In this document: piece by piece, positions 1-11,099 of the stretch
Numbering within the stretch: the stretch's first letter is position 1
Layout: each line of letters starts with the position of its first letter
Source: Dasypus novemcinctus
Taxonomy: Eukaryota > Chordata > Mammalia > Cingulata > Dasypodidae
Length of the DNA stretch: 64,000 nucleotides
Reading direction: 5' to 3'
NCBI RefSeq assembly: GCF_030445035.2
Contig: NC_080683.1
Location: 93,891,675-93,955,674, forward strand
Translations under genes and position numbers: made by a program
The notes under the pieces: generated by a model
The model's database searches: none
Told to the model about the DNA's origin: nothing
The model's input: the letters and a program-made list of their open reading frames with translations, nothing else

Positions 1-900
1 CTATTACAACCATTTTGTTCTGAGTTTAAAGTGTTTCCTTGCTTCCTCTAGTAACCAACTAAAATTTTGAAAGCTAGTTCATTAAAAGCTAGACTGCTGT
101 TAGAGTCCATTAAAGAAGTACTTGCAGCATTTGCTAGTTGGGTTAAGTGTTTTATTAAAAAATGGATTGTAAGGTCACTTTTATAAATGCCATATCAATT
201 ACATTTATAAAATAAATTTAGTTACATATACATGAAAAATATTCTATCCCATAGTAACTGGCTGCAGTTAAGCACCAGAAGAGTTTCTATCACAATATGT
301 AGTCAAAACAGAATATGAAATTTTAGAGAAAGAGTAAAATATGAAACATATGTAATAAAATTGTTAATAAAATACATGGAAAGAAAAATGTTAAAGTGGG
401 TAGCAGATTCCTAAACACATAATTATGGCCACTGTCATAGTGTTCAGAACTTTAGAATTTTGGGTAATTGGAGATGCCTAGTAAATAACATTTTTCATTC
501 CTGTTGATTTAAAACTAATTGAGAAATAAAACAGAAGAGTCTGCAGATGGGAGACTAACATTTTACCTTTACTATCCACAAAGTTGATTGGAAGATGTGA
601 TATTCATCTCCAGGCAAGTGGACTTCCTTCTACTGAAATCTAGAATTAAATATACCGACTCAAAGTCCCAGTCACACGGACTCATCAGGTCTCCCAACTA
701 TGCCAGAGACAGTCTTGTGAATTATATGGCATGGAGAACAGAGCAGAAGGTGTGCTTCTGCCGTCAGCAAGATTCCAAGGAGAAGTTGTAGGGCCAGGCA
801 GATTCAAGCTTGTCTTTTCCCCCTACTTTTTCACTCCTCCTTTCCTGGGATGAGAGCACACAGTACTTTCCTTCCAACAAATGCTTTCACTCCTCAATAA
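1..900. other. intergenic, nothing recognised
   Basis: AT-rich intergenic DNA. I see no exon, RNA gene or clear repeat family here. The short open frame at 588-791 has no recognisable similarity and no conserved-domain pattern, so it is treated as chance. Confidence 0.5.
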
Positions 901-1200
901 TGTGTCTTCAAAATGTATCTATTTGTATCAGTTGTATACATTTGTATCAAATGTATCAATTCATTTTACCTGCTCTGTAGACTTCTGTTATTTATCCATA
1001 GTTTATCTAGTCTCCTGTTAGGAACAACTGTAGGTTTTTTCCTACTATAAAAAACAATGCTGCAGTGAGCATTCTTGACGTATTTCACCGAGTACAAATG
1101 CAATAGTTTGTACTATTATAGTCGGGTTATTTACCTAGAAATGAAATTTCTGGATCAAAGTAAATGAAAATCTTCACTGTATCCATTATAGGTTAAAAAT
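900..1200 (-). mobile_element. old L1 3'-region fragment (antisense)
   Basis: The text resembles antisense mammalian L1 3' sequence: a stretch about an object with small shifts in base numbers of the type 'aacaatgctgcagtgagcat' followed by 'gaaatttctggatcaaag'. It is diverged and short. The family name is inference; the boundaries are approximate. Confidence 0.5.
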
Positions 1201-2400
1201 TGGAACCTAGAGGGCCAATAATAAAGTATTCATTCTCCTAACTCTCCTGCCCCTACCCCCTGTGCCATCCCTTTAAATCCATTGTGTGGACTATTTCTCT
1301 GCCCCTTGGATGAAATCTTGGGCAGGTTCTATTCTTTTTTGGTCACTTTTAGAGTCCAGTGGTCACTTTTTGTCTAAGAATAGTCTCATTTTAGAAATTA
1401 ATCTAATTCAGTGTAATACTAAATATCTTGAACTTTGTTTAAAAATGGAACATGCTTCCTCTCTGAGCTCAGGTAGGTCTATTTCAACATGGAAGTCTGC
1501 AGTGAGGAAGGGAGTGTGTGGTCAGTTTCTTTTCTGTCACCTCCCACACTTTTGTGCATCTTCTCATCCTCTTATTATCCCTCTCCTCTTTTACTAGGTC
1601 TTCTCTGCTTCCCTCAGATTTGGAGGAGAAAGGGGCTGGGAGGAAAACAAAGAGATCTGTAAGTTCTTGCTCAGCAGATTGTGTTGTGATCTGAGGTTGG
1701 CATGCTGTTTTCGGTGGGCGTTGAAAGCTGACTCTTTTATTTTCAGTGGGTGCTTTTTGTGGATTCCTAAGAGATACTCCACCATCGCCTTCATGTCAGT
1801 AGTAGGAGTGCTTGCTCCTGGGGCAGCCACCTTTATTCTCTGCTGTTAGACAGACAGCTTTGGCCACAGCCTTTTGCTTTCTGGGCCAAACTCCAGGGTA
1901 CCACTGTCCAATTCTCCATGTAGTCCTTTAAAAAATTCTCTTCCGTGGTTTGAGGTGAGGGAAAAGAATTCCTTTTCCTCAACCATTCCTGAGTGGGGTG
2001 AAGAGAATTACTTCAACAGCTTTCTCCAAAAATTTCTCTTTTAAGCCATCTCTTTCTTTTAGCCTCTCCAACATCTTAAATATTTATAAGGTAGGGAGTT
2101 ACTGAGAACATTGTAAAGCTCTCAATATCATGGACATTCTGTGTGGAGTGAGTTTTAGTTTAAACTTCCAGTAACTACTCTTAGAATCTCCCACAAAACT
2201 GGCCAGCTTGGGAAATGTTTCATCTGATGCCAGGACCACCCAGCCCCTGCCCTGGTTAGACAACTATTGCTGCCACTACTGACCCCAGAACATGCTTCCT
2301 CTGCCTGTTCCCTTACATTCGTCACCATTGAACCAAAATCTCAAATGGGGGGACAGCAGCAGCAAGGAGAATGGGAAATACATGGTGGTGTTGTTCCACA
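1200..2400. other. intergenic, no recognised gene
   Basis: No supported exon. A 78-codon minus-strand frame (1594-1830) and overlapping plus-strand frames occur, but none resembles a protein I know, and none is flanked by convincing splice sites. A decayed retrocopy cannot be excluded for 1600-1930 on the minus strand. Confidence 0.4.
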
Positions 2401-2409
2401 TATACATTC

Positions 2410-2790
2410 TTTGTAAGGTGTACTTTCTAAAAAAAAACCAAATTTTTACTGTGGTAACAAACACCCATCATAAAATTTCCAATTTTAACTACTTTCAAAT
2501 GTATAATTGAGTGGTATAAATTGTACTCACAATGTTGTGCTGCCATCACTACTAACCATTACCAAGGCTTTTCAACACCTCAAACAGAAACTTTATAATG
2601 ATTAAATAATGACTCCCCAGTCTCTACCCCATTCCCAACTCCTGGTGACCGGTATTCTACAGCATTCATGATGGGCATCTTTGAGTAGTAACTCATGTCC
2701 ACTATAAATGACAAAACTCTATTTGATAATTTCCTTTTCATGTCTTCATAGATGGCCCAGTATCTTGCTTTGGAACACAGGGATATTCAC
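2410..2790 (-). mobile_element. L1 3'-UTR-like fragment (antisense)
   Basis: Contains the typical antisense L1 3'-end wording: a run like 'tttactgtggtaacaaacac', then 'gtactcacaatgttgtgctg' and a 'ccattaccaaggctttt' block. The same blocks recur at 9840-9960 inside a longer antisense L1. Diverged, so an old insertion. Confidence 0.6.
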
Positions 2791-2799
2791 AGGGGATAT

Positions 2800-3280
2800 T
2801 TTTGTGCTTGTTGTGAGTTAGGGATCTGTTGTGGTTAGGCTAATGTGTTAAATTGGCCAGGTATTGGTGCCCAGTTGTTTGGTCAAGCAAGCACTGTGCT
2901 AACTGTAATGCAATAGCATTTCCTGAACTTTAATCATCATTGAGTTGATTGCATACATAGATGGTTACATCTACAATCAACTAAGGAGATTGTTATCAGC
3001 AATGTGTGATGTCTCATCCAACCAGTTAAAGGCCTTAAAAGGGGAAGTGATTTCAGCACTCAGAGAACATTCCCATCTCTGATTCAGACATACAGTGTCT
3101 CCTTTGGAAGTCATCAAGGACCTTCATCAGAGCCCCTGGCTTTCAGCCTGCCCTGTGGAATTTGGACTTGTACATGCCCATGGTCGTGTGAGAAATTTAT
3201 AAAATTTCATAATATTTACAGATATATCCTGTTGGTTCTGTTTCCCTAGAGAACCCTGACTAATGCAGGATCTAATTTTT
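2800..3280 (+). repeat. old mammalian interspersed repeat, related to 31003-31350
   Basis: A second, diverged copy of the same family lies at 31003-31350 (shared blocks around 'ttggtcaagcaag' and 'tcatccaa..agtta'). This copy ends near 'agaaccctgactaatgcagg', a terminus I have seen in many mammals. I recognise it as a mammalian-wide repeat but cannot name the class with confidence; LTR-type or DNA-transposon origin are both possible. Confidence 0.5.
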
Positions 3281-4049
3281 TTTTTTTCCGAGGAGAACCA
3301 TTTTCCTGCCATCATTTAACGAACCACCCATCTTTCTGCATTGATTCATAATTTGGCCAAAACATATATCTGGTTTTCATTCCTGTGTTTCGTTGGTCGA
3401 TTGCCTGTTTCTTCAACAATGCCATGTTGATTCATATCCCATCTCCTTGTACTTCAAGCGTATTTTGACTAATTATATCCTTTGTTCTTTCATAGACATC
3501 TTAGAATATATTTATAAATCCTGTTGTGTTTGTTTTTTATTTTGGTTTAGTTTAATTTTTATTCTAACTTTCCCACTGAAGGTTTTCTTCGAATATTGGG
3601 TGACTCTAGGCCATCAGCTCATATTTGAGAGATGACCAATAAAATTAAAAAAAAATGACGTGGACCTTGTTGATTCACTGGCTTCACTGGCAGGTGGTAC
3701 TGCTGGCTGTTTCAGGAGGAACCCCATGCTAACATCCTTGGGTTACTTCTCTCAGGCTGCTCAGATTCCCAAGAAAAGACTCTATCACTCTTCTGACAGT
3801 TTTTCGAACATCTGGAAAAGCATCTTTTATACAGATATTTGCTTATCCCTCTGTTGTCAGTTTAGTGTCCCAGCTCCCAGCTTCAATTACCCTGAGTCCC
3901 TCACCCAGAGATCTTCTGTTTTGCTCTTTCAGACAATAAACTGCCAGGCCATAGCTGTAGGAGGGGAAGGAAAGGGAGTTGTCTAGGGGCTCGTATTGTG
4001 AAAGATGATGGGGCATGTGTCTAACTTTTTCATAAACAAACATTCAATT
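3280..4049. other. intergenic, nothing recognised
   Basis: Unique-looking AT-rich DNA between the old repeat and the IDH1 retrocopy. The open frame at 3660-3986 (108 codons) shows no family resemblance and is taken as chance. Confidence 0.4.
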
Positions 4050-4060
4050 CATCTTGAGTT

Positions 4061-6328
4061 GTTTTTTTGTTACATCAGCACTTAATTTTTAATTTTAATT
4101 AAAATTGACAGTTCACATGAAGAACAGGACTAGAGTAGTGTTGAACATAAACTTCTGAAAAATTACATATGTATATATACATAGATACAAGAAACAAAAC
4201 AGGCCAGCAGAAGTTTAAAAAAGGGGCAACTTGCTTTATTGCAGTTGAATGAAATATGCTCATTAAGGTAGCATAATGCTCAGGTCACACCAGACAAGGA
4301 TGAGGGGACAAATACAGAGGACAAATTTCCAAGTAGTATTTATCTGGGTTCCTGCAGCCTCAAAAAATGTTCAACATTTTCAAAATATTCAACAGGAACC
4401 CTTTACAAAAACGACTACAGTGTCTTCAACAGATTTTATTGGCACACGTATGCTTTGCTCCAGATCGTGTTCATGTCCAATATACAGCCCCACCTCTCGG
4501 GCAAGGTAGGCAAGGGAGTGAATTTCTACTTTACATGTGTTTTAGGGAACCATACTGTGATCATTTATTTCTGAACACGAGAAAAAGCTAGAGTGGCACA
4601 AATGAGTAATAAAGTAATTATACTAGAAAAAATATAAGTACCCTGGCATATTCATGAAGGTGGCAATAAATGTAGGCATGAGAAAAAGACTGTAAAGTTA
4701 TAGAAAAGATAAACTTTGGGTTTCTAAACAAATTAAAAAAATTGATTTTTGCCTTTACCATTCAGACTTATATAGAAAAATATAAACAGTGGACCTAGTT
4801 ACCAAAACAAAAGACAAACAAAACCCCCAACACCTTAGCATCCTAAGCTGCGGTATGACCTTAAAGTTTGGCCTAGCTAGTTTGATTGTCAAATTTTCTC
4901 CAAGTTTGTCCATGATCTTAAACGCATTCACGTAGTCAGAATGTTGCACGTGGGGTAAATCTTTAATGCAAGCAGCCAAGTCTTTGCTGACAAAGCCAGC
5001 CTCAATGGTCTCAACACAGAACTCTTTGAAAGCCTTTGCAAAGAAGCCAGGCTCTTTGTTGTTATCAAGCTTAGCTCGGAGACTTAAAAATCTCTGGTAC
5101 AGGCAAAAATGGAAGGAATGGGATTGGTGGATACCTCTTATCCTTTCTGGTGCATGCCATAGTGTCTTGTTACCATCCTGTGGGCAACCTCTGCTTCTAC
5201 TGTCTTGCCTTCTGGCCAAACCAGCACGCTGGTCATCATGCCAAGAGAGCCAACACCTTGGGCTGTGGAGTCTGACTACACGTCACCATCAGAGTTTTTA
5301 CAGGCCCAGATGAAACTTCCCTCTGATTTCATGGCTTGTATCACCATATCATTGATGAGCCTATGTTCACACCAGATCTTTTGGGTTTAACATTGGAATT
5401 TGTACTGCTTGTCATATATCTCCTGAAAGATGTCTTTAAAATGCCCATCATATTTCTTCAGAATAGTGTTTTTGGTGTGCAAATACAAAGACCAACCCTT
5501 AGAGCCATCTGGAAAGAACTGTGTGCAAAACTGTCTATTTTGATGATATATCCTGATTATACATTCCCATGGCAATGCACCATACTCTTCAAAGTTATGT
5601 ACCAAGTATGTCACATTTTGAGATCCATCACTTGGCATGTAGATTATCCCTACTCTGCCAGGTCCAGAAACAACAAAATCTGTTGCTCTGTATTGATCTA
5701 CATAAGCATGATGACTTTTGATGATGGATTTTACCTATCTACTCAAAAGCTGGGGGATATTTTGCCGATAATAGCTTCCCTGAAGATAGTGCCACTCAGA
5801 ATATTTCAGATGGTGCTATTTGGAAATTTCCACATTTGTTTCAACTTGAATTCTTCACCTCTTTCTTATTGGGGTGATAGTATCACACTTGATGCCAATG
5901 TTATACTTCTTTATAGCTTCTGCAGCATCCTTGGTGACGTGGTCTTTGGTGACATCATGATTCTCTAAGCTAAATCATAGCTGTGCAAGTCCAACTCCAC
6001 ATAAGGTAAAATGAGCTTTTCTTTAATCAAATTCCAAATTATTCACGTCATTTCTTCTCCTTGCCTCTCTACTACAGAGCCACCGTGTATTTCCTGGGAC
6101 ATTCTGAATTTGATAAACTACACCTATACAGTGAATCAACTTCCAATCACCCCAGCACTGATCAGTCTTGCAGATTCTGCTGCATACAAATTGACCTTCT
6201 GCAGAAGCAGATGTGCTGGCAAGGAGCCGGGGAAGTTGTAGCCATTCACATTCCAACAGGAGCATGATCAGGCAATGCCAGCTGGGCGACAGCTGTCTGC
6301 TTCCAAAACTGTCCCTGCAGAAATTCCC
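4061..6328 (-). pseudogene. IDH1P: processed pseudogene of cytosolic isocitrate dehydrogenase IDH1
   Basis: This is an intronless copy of IDH1 mRNA, the cytosolic NADP-dependent isocitrate dehydrogenase. The minus strand reads the 5'UTR (about 6328-6103), a start codon at 6102-6100, the coding region to a stop equivalent at 4863-4861, and the 3'UTR down to a short A-tract (T-tract on plus, about 4061-4067). Recognisable blocks include [53 protein letters not shown] and KLGENL. It is dead: codon 20 is a TGA stop (6045-6043, probably CGA to TGA), and several indels break the frame, so homology jumps between frames. The codon matching Arg132 reads His (5713-5711). Imperfect 10-11 bp flanks (catcttgagtt at 4050-4060, catcttgtgtt at 6329-6339) could be the target-site duplication. 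Retrotransposition by L1 machinery is the established route for such copies. Confidence 0.95.
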
Positions 6329-6339
6329 CATCTTGTGTT

Positions 6340-6960
6340 TTTTTTTTTTCAATTAATTAAAAAAAAATTTTAAATAAGGTTTAGGTTTCATAAATGTTAC
6401 ATAAAAATTATAAGGGATTCCCATATGCCCCACTCCCTTCCCTCCCACACTTTCCTACATTAACAACTTCATTAGTGTGGTACATTTTTTAAAATTGATG
6501 AACGCATACTGAAGCATCACTACTAACCATGGACTACAGTTTACATTGTAGTTTATACTCTGTCCCACACAATTTTGTAGGTTACAACAAAATATACAAT
6601 GGCCTGTATCCATCATTGCAGTGTCATGCAGGACAACTCCAATGTCCCGAAAATGCCCCCATATTACATCTATTCCTCCCTCTTCCATCCTTCAGAACTG
6701 CTGGTGGCCACTGCCTTTATATCATAGAGTTCTTCTATTGATAGAATAATAATAAATCTATAGTATAATAATAATAAGTCTACTTTAGTCCATTGTTCAT
6801 TCCCCAATCTTGAGGATTTGGGGATGGTGATCCCCACTCTGCTTCTAATTGAGTGGGAGCTTGGATCCCATGGGCAGATGGGTGGAGCTATCTTGCTTGA
6901 AGTGGCAGACACTCTCTGTTCCTTGGGATGGGCATTGTCCATCATCATCTCCTTGGATAT
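6340..6960 (-). mobile_element. L1 3' end (xenarthran-type 3'UTR), antisense
   Basis: Begins with a T-rich tract (the tail of a minus-strand element) directly beside the IDH1 retrocopy and continues with a 3'UTR that matches, in reverse complement, the elements at 46060-47660 and 53870-54560 (for example the blocks around 'gcaggacaactccaa', 'cccgaaaatgccccc' and 'ccactgcctttat'). It stops near 6960 where sequence in the opposite orientation begins. Confidence 0.7.
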
Positions 6961-6964
6961 ACAT

Positions 6965-7640
6965 AAAATGAAAAATTACTCAGTTGAAAGAATGAATGCA
7001 AAATTAACACACCAGATAACATAGATGAATCTTGAAGACCTTATGTTGAGTGAAGTCAAGCACCGAAGGACAAATATTACATGACCTCACTGATATGAAT
7101 TAAGCAAATTGAACAGACTCACAGAACTAGAGTCTGGAAGATAGGTTTACAGGAGACAGAAAGGGAGTAGAGGGAGGTGAACAGAAGCCCATATGGGCAA
7201 AATCTATGATAAGGTGGAATGGTGTAGTTGTGCAGTGGATGAGTGTGACAGTGGTGCAGTGATGTGATTGGGTTCTATTGTGCTGGTATGTGAAGGGCAG
7301 TAGGGTGGGGGCTTAGGTTAGACTATCCATGGAACCAGGGGGAGGGTTGGGGGAAAGAGCAGGTGAACTCAGGGGAATTGCTGGTCTGTGGTTAAAACCA
7401 CAGTGTTGGGAATGTTCATTTAGCAAATATGGCAGGGTAGGATTACTGGTGCAGGGTGTTGGATGTGGGGGATACATGCGATAGGGCATACCCGGGGCAG
7501 GCTTCTGTGGAATATGTAAGTATTCATCTTGTCCATAGTATGTTATATCAGTGGATGGAGACCTACATAATAAACAAGAAAATATCAAACTCCTATCCTG
7601 GGAAGTCCTACTATGTTATATTAAAATATATTTGGGTTTA
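6965..7640 (+). mobile_element. L1 ORF2 end and 3'UTR segment, plus orientation
   Basis: Starts with typical end-of-ORF2 wording ('gatgaatcttgaagacctta', 'aggacaaatattacatgacc') and runs into a G-rich 3'UTR. The part from about 7310 to 7600 matches 45030-45290 (shared 'ggggcaggcttct', 'tatatcagtggatggaga'). It is opposite in orientation to the adjoining 6340-6960 segment. Confidence 0.65.
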
Positions 7641-8170
7641 GTAACTCTCGTCATCAGTATTGGGCTTAACTGAAGCATTGATTCTATTAATCATTAAATT
7701 GTTGCAGCTCTAATTGTCTATAAATAAAATGTGAGCATATAGCTGTCCACCAGGTGGCAGCAGTATCTTCAAATTGTTGACCAAGTATGAGCGCCTGTTC
7801 AGTGTGCTCCAAGTTGTAGAAATGTAAAGAGGATGAGTTTGAACTCTGTTCCTGCCCTCTACTAACTTACAATCTGGATTCTGAAGCTCAAATATATGTA
7901 CTTTCAGTTTGTCTTTTTTCTTTTTCTTTCGGTTGTTAAAAAAATTCTTTACATAGACTCTTCTCAAGTGTCAGAAGAAAAAGTAAGGCTATTATACATT
8001 ACAGCCATTTGCCAGTGTAAATGCTGAGCTACAAAGTGGCGTGTGGCATACAAATTCCAATTTTGGTAGAAACCACCTCCTTCCTAAAGTCAATCGAATA
8101 GACATTCTTTTCACTAAAAATATGAGTGGTTTCAGGCCCTACATTTCATGAATTTTTCTCAGCCTCCAGA
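7640..8170. other. intergenic, nothing recognised
   Basis: No exon or clear repeat seen. The minus-strand open frame at 7710-7967 has no recognisable similarity. Confidence 0.4.
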
Positions 8171-8179
8171 AATTTTAAA

Positions 8180-8740
8180 CTAGCATTTATTTATTAGGAG
8201 GCAGTTATGTTTTTTTTCTGCATCCAGTTCATATTCATCACATTTATTTTATAGTCTACTTTCTTCCTAATTAGTGGCAATAGAACTGCAAGTTGATGAT
8301 AGGAATCTTACTCCTATCATATTTACATTTCCATATACATCATTAAGTTATTTAAATTTATTATATTTTTACAATAACATTAAAAGTAACATAAAATTAT
8401 CCCATATTTCCACACCCTGAACACAGATATTTTCTATTTCTCTTTGTTTCTTTAGAATCTTACTCCACATTTATACAGAGTTGTAATTAGAGTATCCAAA
8501 GATTAAAAAGAAAATCAACTTATTTCAAAACCATTTCTACTGTGCAGTATAGTCTTTATCTTTTTAAGGATTGGTGTAATATTTATTTAAGAAGATATAT
8601 TATAATTTACTTTTTTTCTATGGTGGTTCACTTAAGTTGTTTCTAATCTTTTAATTACAGAATGCTTGATGTTACTGATTGAGTTGAATTCAGATATTTT
8701 GTTTAATTCTCTCTGTAAGTACTCTATTTGTCAAAATATG
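8180..8740 (-). mobile_element. probable old L1 fragment (antisense)
   Basis: Very AT-rich sequence with blocks resembling antisense L1 3' regions ('ctatggtggttcacttaagt', 'gttgtttctaatcttttaat'). Heavily diverged; assignment is tentative. Confidence 0.35.
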
Positions 8741-8759
8741 TGTCCTGATTTTGATTCTT

Positions 8760-9141
8760 TTTTTTTTAAGATTTTTTTTTTTAATTTTTTTTATTTAATT
8801 CCCCTCCCCTTCCCCGGTTGTCTGTTTTTTCTGTGTCTTTTTTTTGCTGCGTCTTGTTTCTTTGTCCGCTTCTGTTATCGTCAGCGGCACAGGAAGTGTG
8901 GGCGGCACCATTCCTCGGCAGGCTGCTCCCTCCTTCGCACTGGGCGGCTCTCCTTATGGGTGCACTCCTTGCGCGTGGGGCTCCCCTACGCGGGGGACAC
9001 CCCTGTGTAGCAGGGCACTCCTTGCGCGCATCAGCACTGCGCATGGGCCAGCTCCACACGGGTCAAGGAGGCCCGGGGCTTGAACCACGGACCTCCCATG
9101 TGGTAGACGGACGCCCTAACCACTGGGCCAAAGTCCGTTTC
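8760..9141 (-). mobile_element. DAS-SINE, young copy with 16-bp target duplication
   Basis: Reverse-oriented tRNA-headed SINE. Read on the minus strand it starts near 'ggaaacggactttggcccag' at 9140, has a box-B-like 'ggttcaagccc', a GC-rich body, and ends in an A-rich tail (T-rich on plus, 8760-8800). It is flanked by perfect 16-bp direct repeats, cctgattttgattctt, at 8744-8759 and 9142-9157. The high CpG content and intact duplication indicate a recent insertion. The family is known from armadillos, which is the main basis for the species inference. Confidence 0.9.
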
Positions 9142-9179
9142 CCTGATTTTGATTCTTAACACAGGTCAAGAACCATGTA

Positions 9180-9220
9180 AATGTGTGTGTGTGCATGTGT
9201 ATATGTGTGCATATGCACTT
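9180..9220. repeat. short TG-rich simple repeat
   Basis: An interrupted (TG)n tract with CA/TA interruptions, about 40 bp. Confidence 0.7.
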
Positions 9221-9992
9221 TTGCCAACAATTTTACTCTGGAAAAGTAACTTAAGGAAATAGCTCAAGAGGTAAAAAAAAACTGGAATAATATGATGTTT
9301 TTACATCACTTTATTTAAATTCTGAGGATGTTAGCAATTCATTTTTCATACCTAAATCTTTTTATTTAAAGCATTTTTATGCCAAATAATTGATATGGAA
9401 TTTATTTAGTGCATAGAATAAGTTTTAGGTGTAAATCAATTTTCTCTGTATCACACCACAGTTTCCCATTTCTGTTTATTAAATGATGTCCAGTTTCCTA
9501 GAATAATGTGATTCTTATTTCAACATATGTTTAAATATTATATATAAATGGTTTTATTTGGACTTTAAAAAATCATTTTACTTGTTTTTATTCTCCTTTT
9601 TATATATTTTTTATTACAGAAGTTGTAGGTTAATAGAAAAATCATGCAGAAAATAAAGAGTTCCCATATAGCAAATGCAGTTTTCCTATTATTTACACTT
9701 AACATTAGTATGATACCTTTGTTACACTTGATTAAACAATAATATAGAGCTATACTATTAATTATTAGCCCATAGTTTACATTAGGGCTCATTGTCTGTG
9801 TTGTACAGTTCTATGTTGTTTTTTTAAATTTAATTCTAGTAATACAATATAAAATTTTCCCTTTTAAGCACAATAAAAATACATAATTCAGTGGTGTTAA
9901 GTACATTCACAATGATGTGCCAGCACTACCATCCATTACCAAAACTTTCCCATTACCTTAAACAGAAACTCTGACCAATTTAAAGATTAACT

Positions 9993-10590
9993 CCTAGGTA
10001 CTGGATGTGGCTCAAGTGATAAGGCCTCCACCTACCATATAGGAGGACCCAGTTTCCATCCCTGAGGCCTTCTGGTGAAAAAAGAAGAGAAAGTGTGCCT
10101 GCAAGGAGAGCCAGTGCCTGTGTGGTGAGCTGATGGCCCACGCAGTGAGCTGAGTGCCCACGTGGTGAGCCAAGTGCCCATGTGAGTGCCTATGTGGTGA
10201 GTCAAGTACCTGCATAGTAAGTCAAGTCTCACGTGGTGAGCCAAGTGCCCATGTGGTGAGCTGAGTGCCTATGTGAGTGCCCACGTGATGAGCCAGTGCC
10301 TGTGTAGTGAGCCCAGTGCCTGCGTGTTAACCAGTGCCCACACAAGTGAGTCATGCAGCAAGATGATGATGATGCAACAAAAGAGAGATGAATGGAAAGT
10401 CAAGGTGAAGTGCAGCAGAGACCAGGCACTGAGGTGGACCTCTCTTCACATCAGAGGACCCCAGGATCAAATCCTGGAGAAAGATGAGAAGAGAAGACAA
10501 AAAAAGGAATAGATACAGAAGATCACACAGTAAATGAACACAGACAGCAAAAACAGCAGAGCGGGGGAGGGGAAAAAAGAAAAAAAACAC
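9993..10590 (+). mobile_element. SINE with an internal minisatellite, inside the L1
   Basis: A tRNA-like head ('ggatgtggctcaagtgataa', then 'caccatat..gaggaccca') is followed by a tandem array (10110-10345) and then the rest of the SINE body and an A-rich, GA-rich tail. It interrupts L1 3' sequence, which resumes at about 10592 with 'attaatttcctattccc'. A possible imperfect target duplication is 'attaactcct' before and 'attaatttcct' after. Confidence 0.7.
10110..10345 (+). repeat. minisatellite within the SINE, units of about 18-25 bp
   Basis: Roughly ten degenerate units built from 'gtggtgagccaagtgccca' and variants ('gtgagctgagtgcc', 'gtgagtgcctatgtg'). The single-copy equivalent in other SINEs of this window is one unit reading like 'gtggtgagctggcccacgtg', so the array arose by expansion of an internal SINE segment. 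Confidence 0.85.
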
Positions 10591-11099
10591 ATTAATTTCC
10601 TATTCCCTTCTCCCATCCTGAGGCTCTTGGTAACCTGTGTTTTAGTTCTGACCCACTAATTTGGTTATCCTAATTACTTCATATCAGTGAGATTGTACAA
10701 TATTTGTTTTTTTGTGTCTGGCTTATTTCACTCAACACGGTATCTTCAATGTTCAAGCATGTTGTCAAAGGAATCAGAATTTCATTCCTTTTTATGGCTA
10801 ATATTCCATTGCATTTATATACCACATTTTGTTTATCCATTCATTGTTTGGATGCTTGTGTTGCCTCCATCATATGGCAATTGTAAATAATGCCAGTATG
10901 AAAATAATTATACAAATATTTTCATGAGTCCCTGCTTCCAGTTCTTTGGGGATATATACCTAAAAGTGAAATTGTCATGTTTCTGAGGAACTGCTAAGCT
11001 GTTTGTTACAGCAGCTGCACCATTGTACCTTCCCGTCAGCAATGAATAAGTGTTGCTATTTCTCCACACCCTTCTCCAATATTTGTTGTTTTCCCATTT

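Noticed and set aside
1594-1830. A 78-codon minus-strand frame that looked protein-like
   Set aside because: I could not match it to any protein family and there are no supporting splice or start signals. A decayed retrocopy stays possible but unsupported.
4755-5219. A 154-codon minus-strand open frame with enzyme-like sequence
   Set aside because: It is the 3' part of the IDH1 retrocopy. Upstream frames are broken and the start codon region has a stop at codon 20, so it is not a gene.
8781-9159. Several overlapping open frames in a GC-rich block, a possible CpG island or exon
   Set aside because: The block is a DAS-SINE bounded by a 16-bp target duplication; similar frames recur at every copy (13963, 31445, 48022, 57774).
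10012-10244. His-rich minus-strand frames
   Set aside because: They read the minisatellite inside the SINE at 9993-10590.
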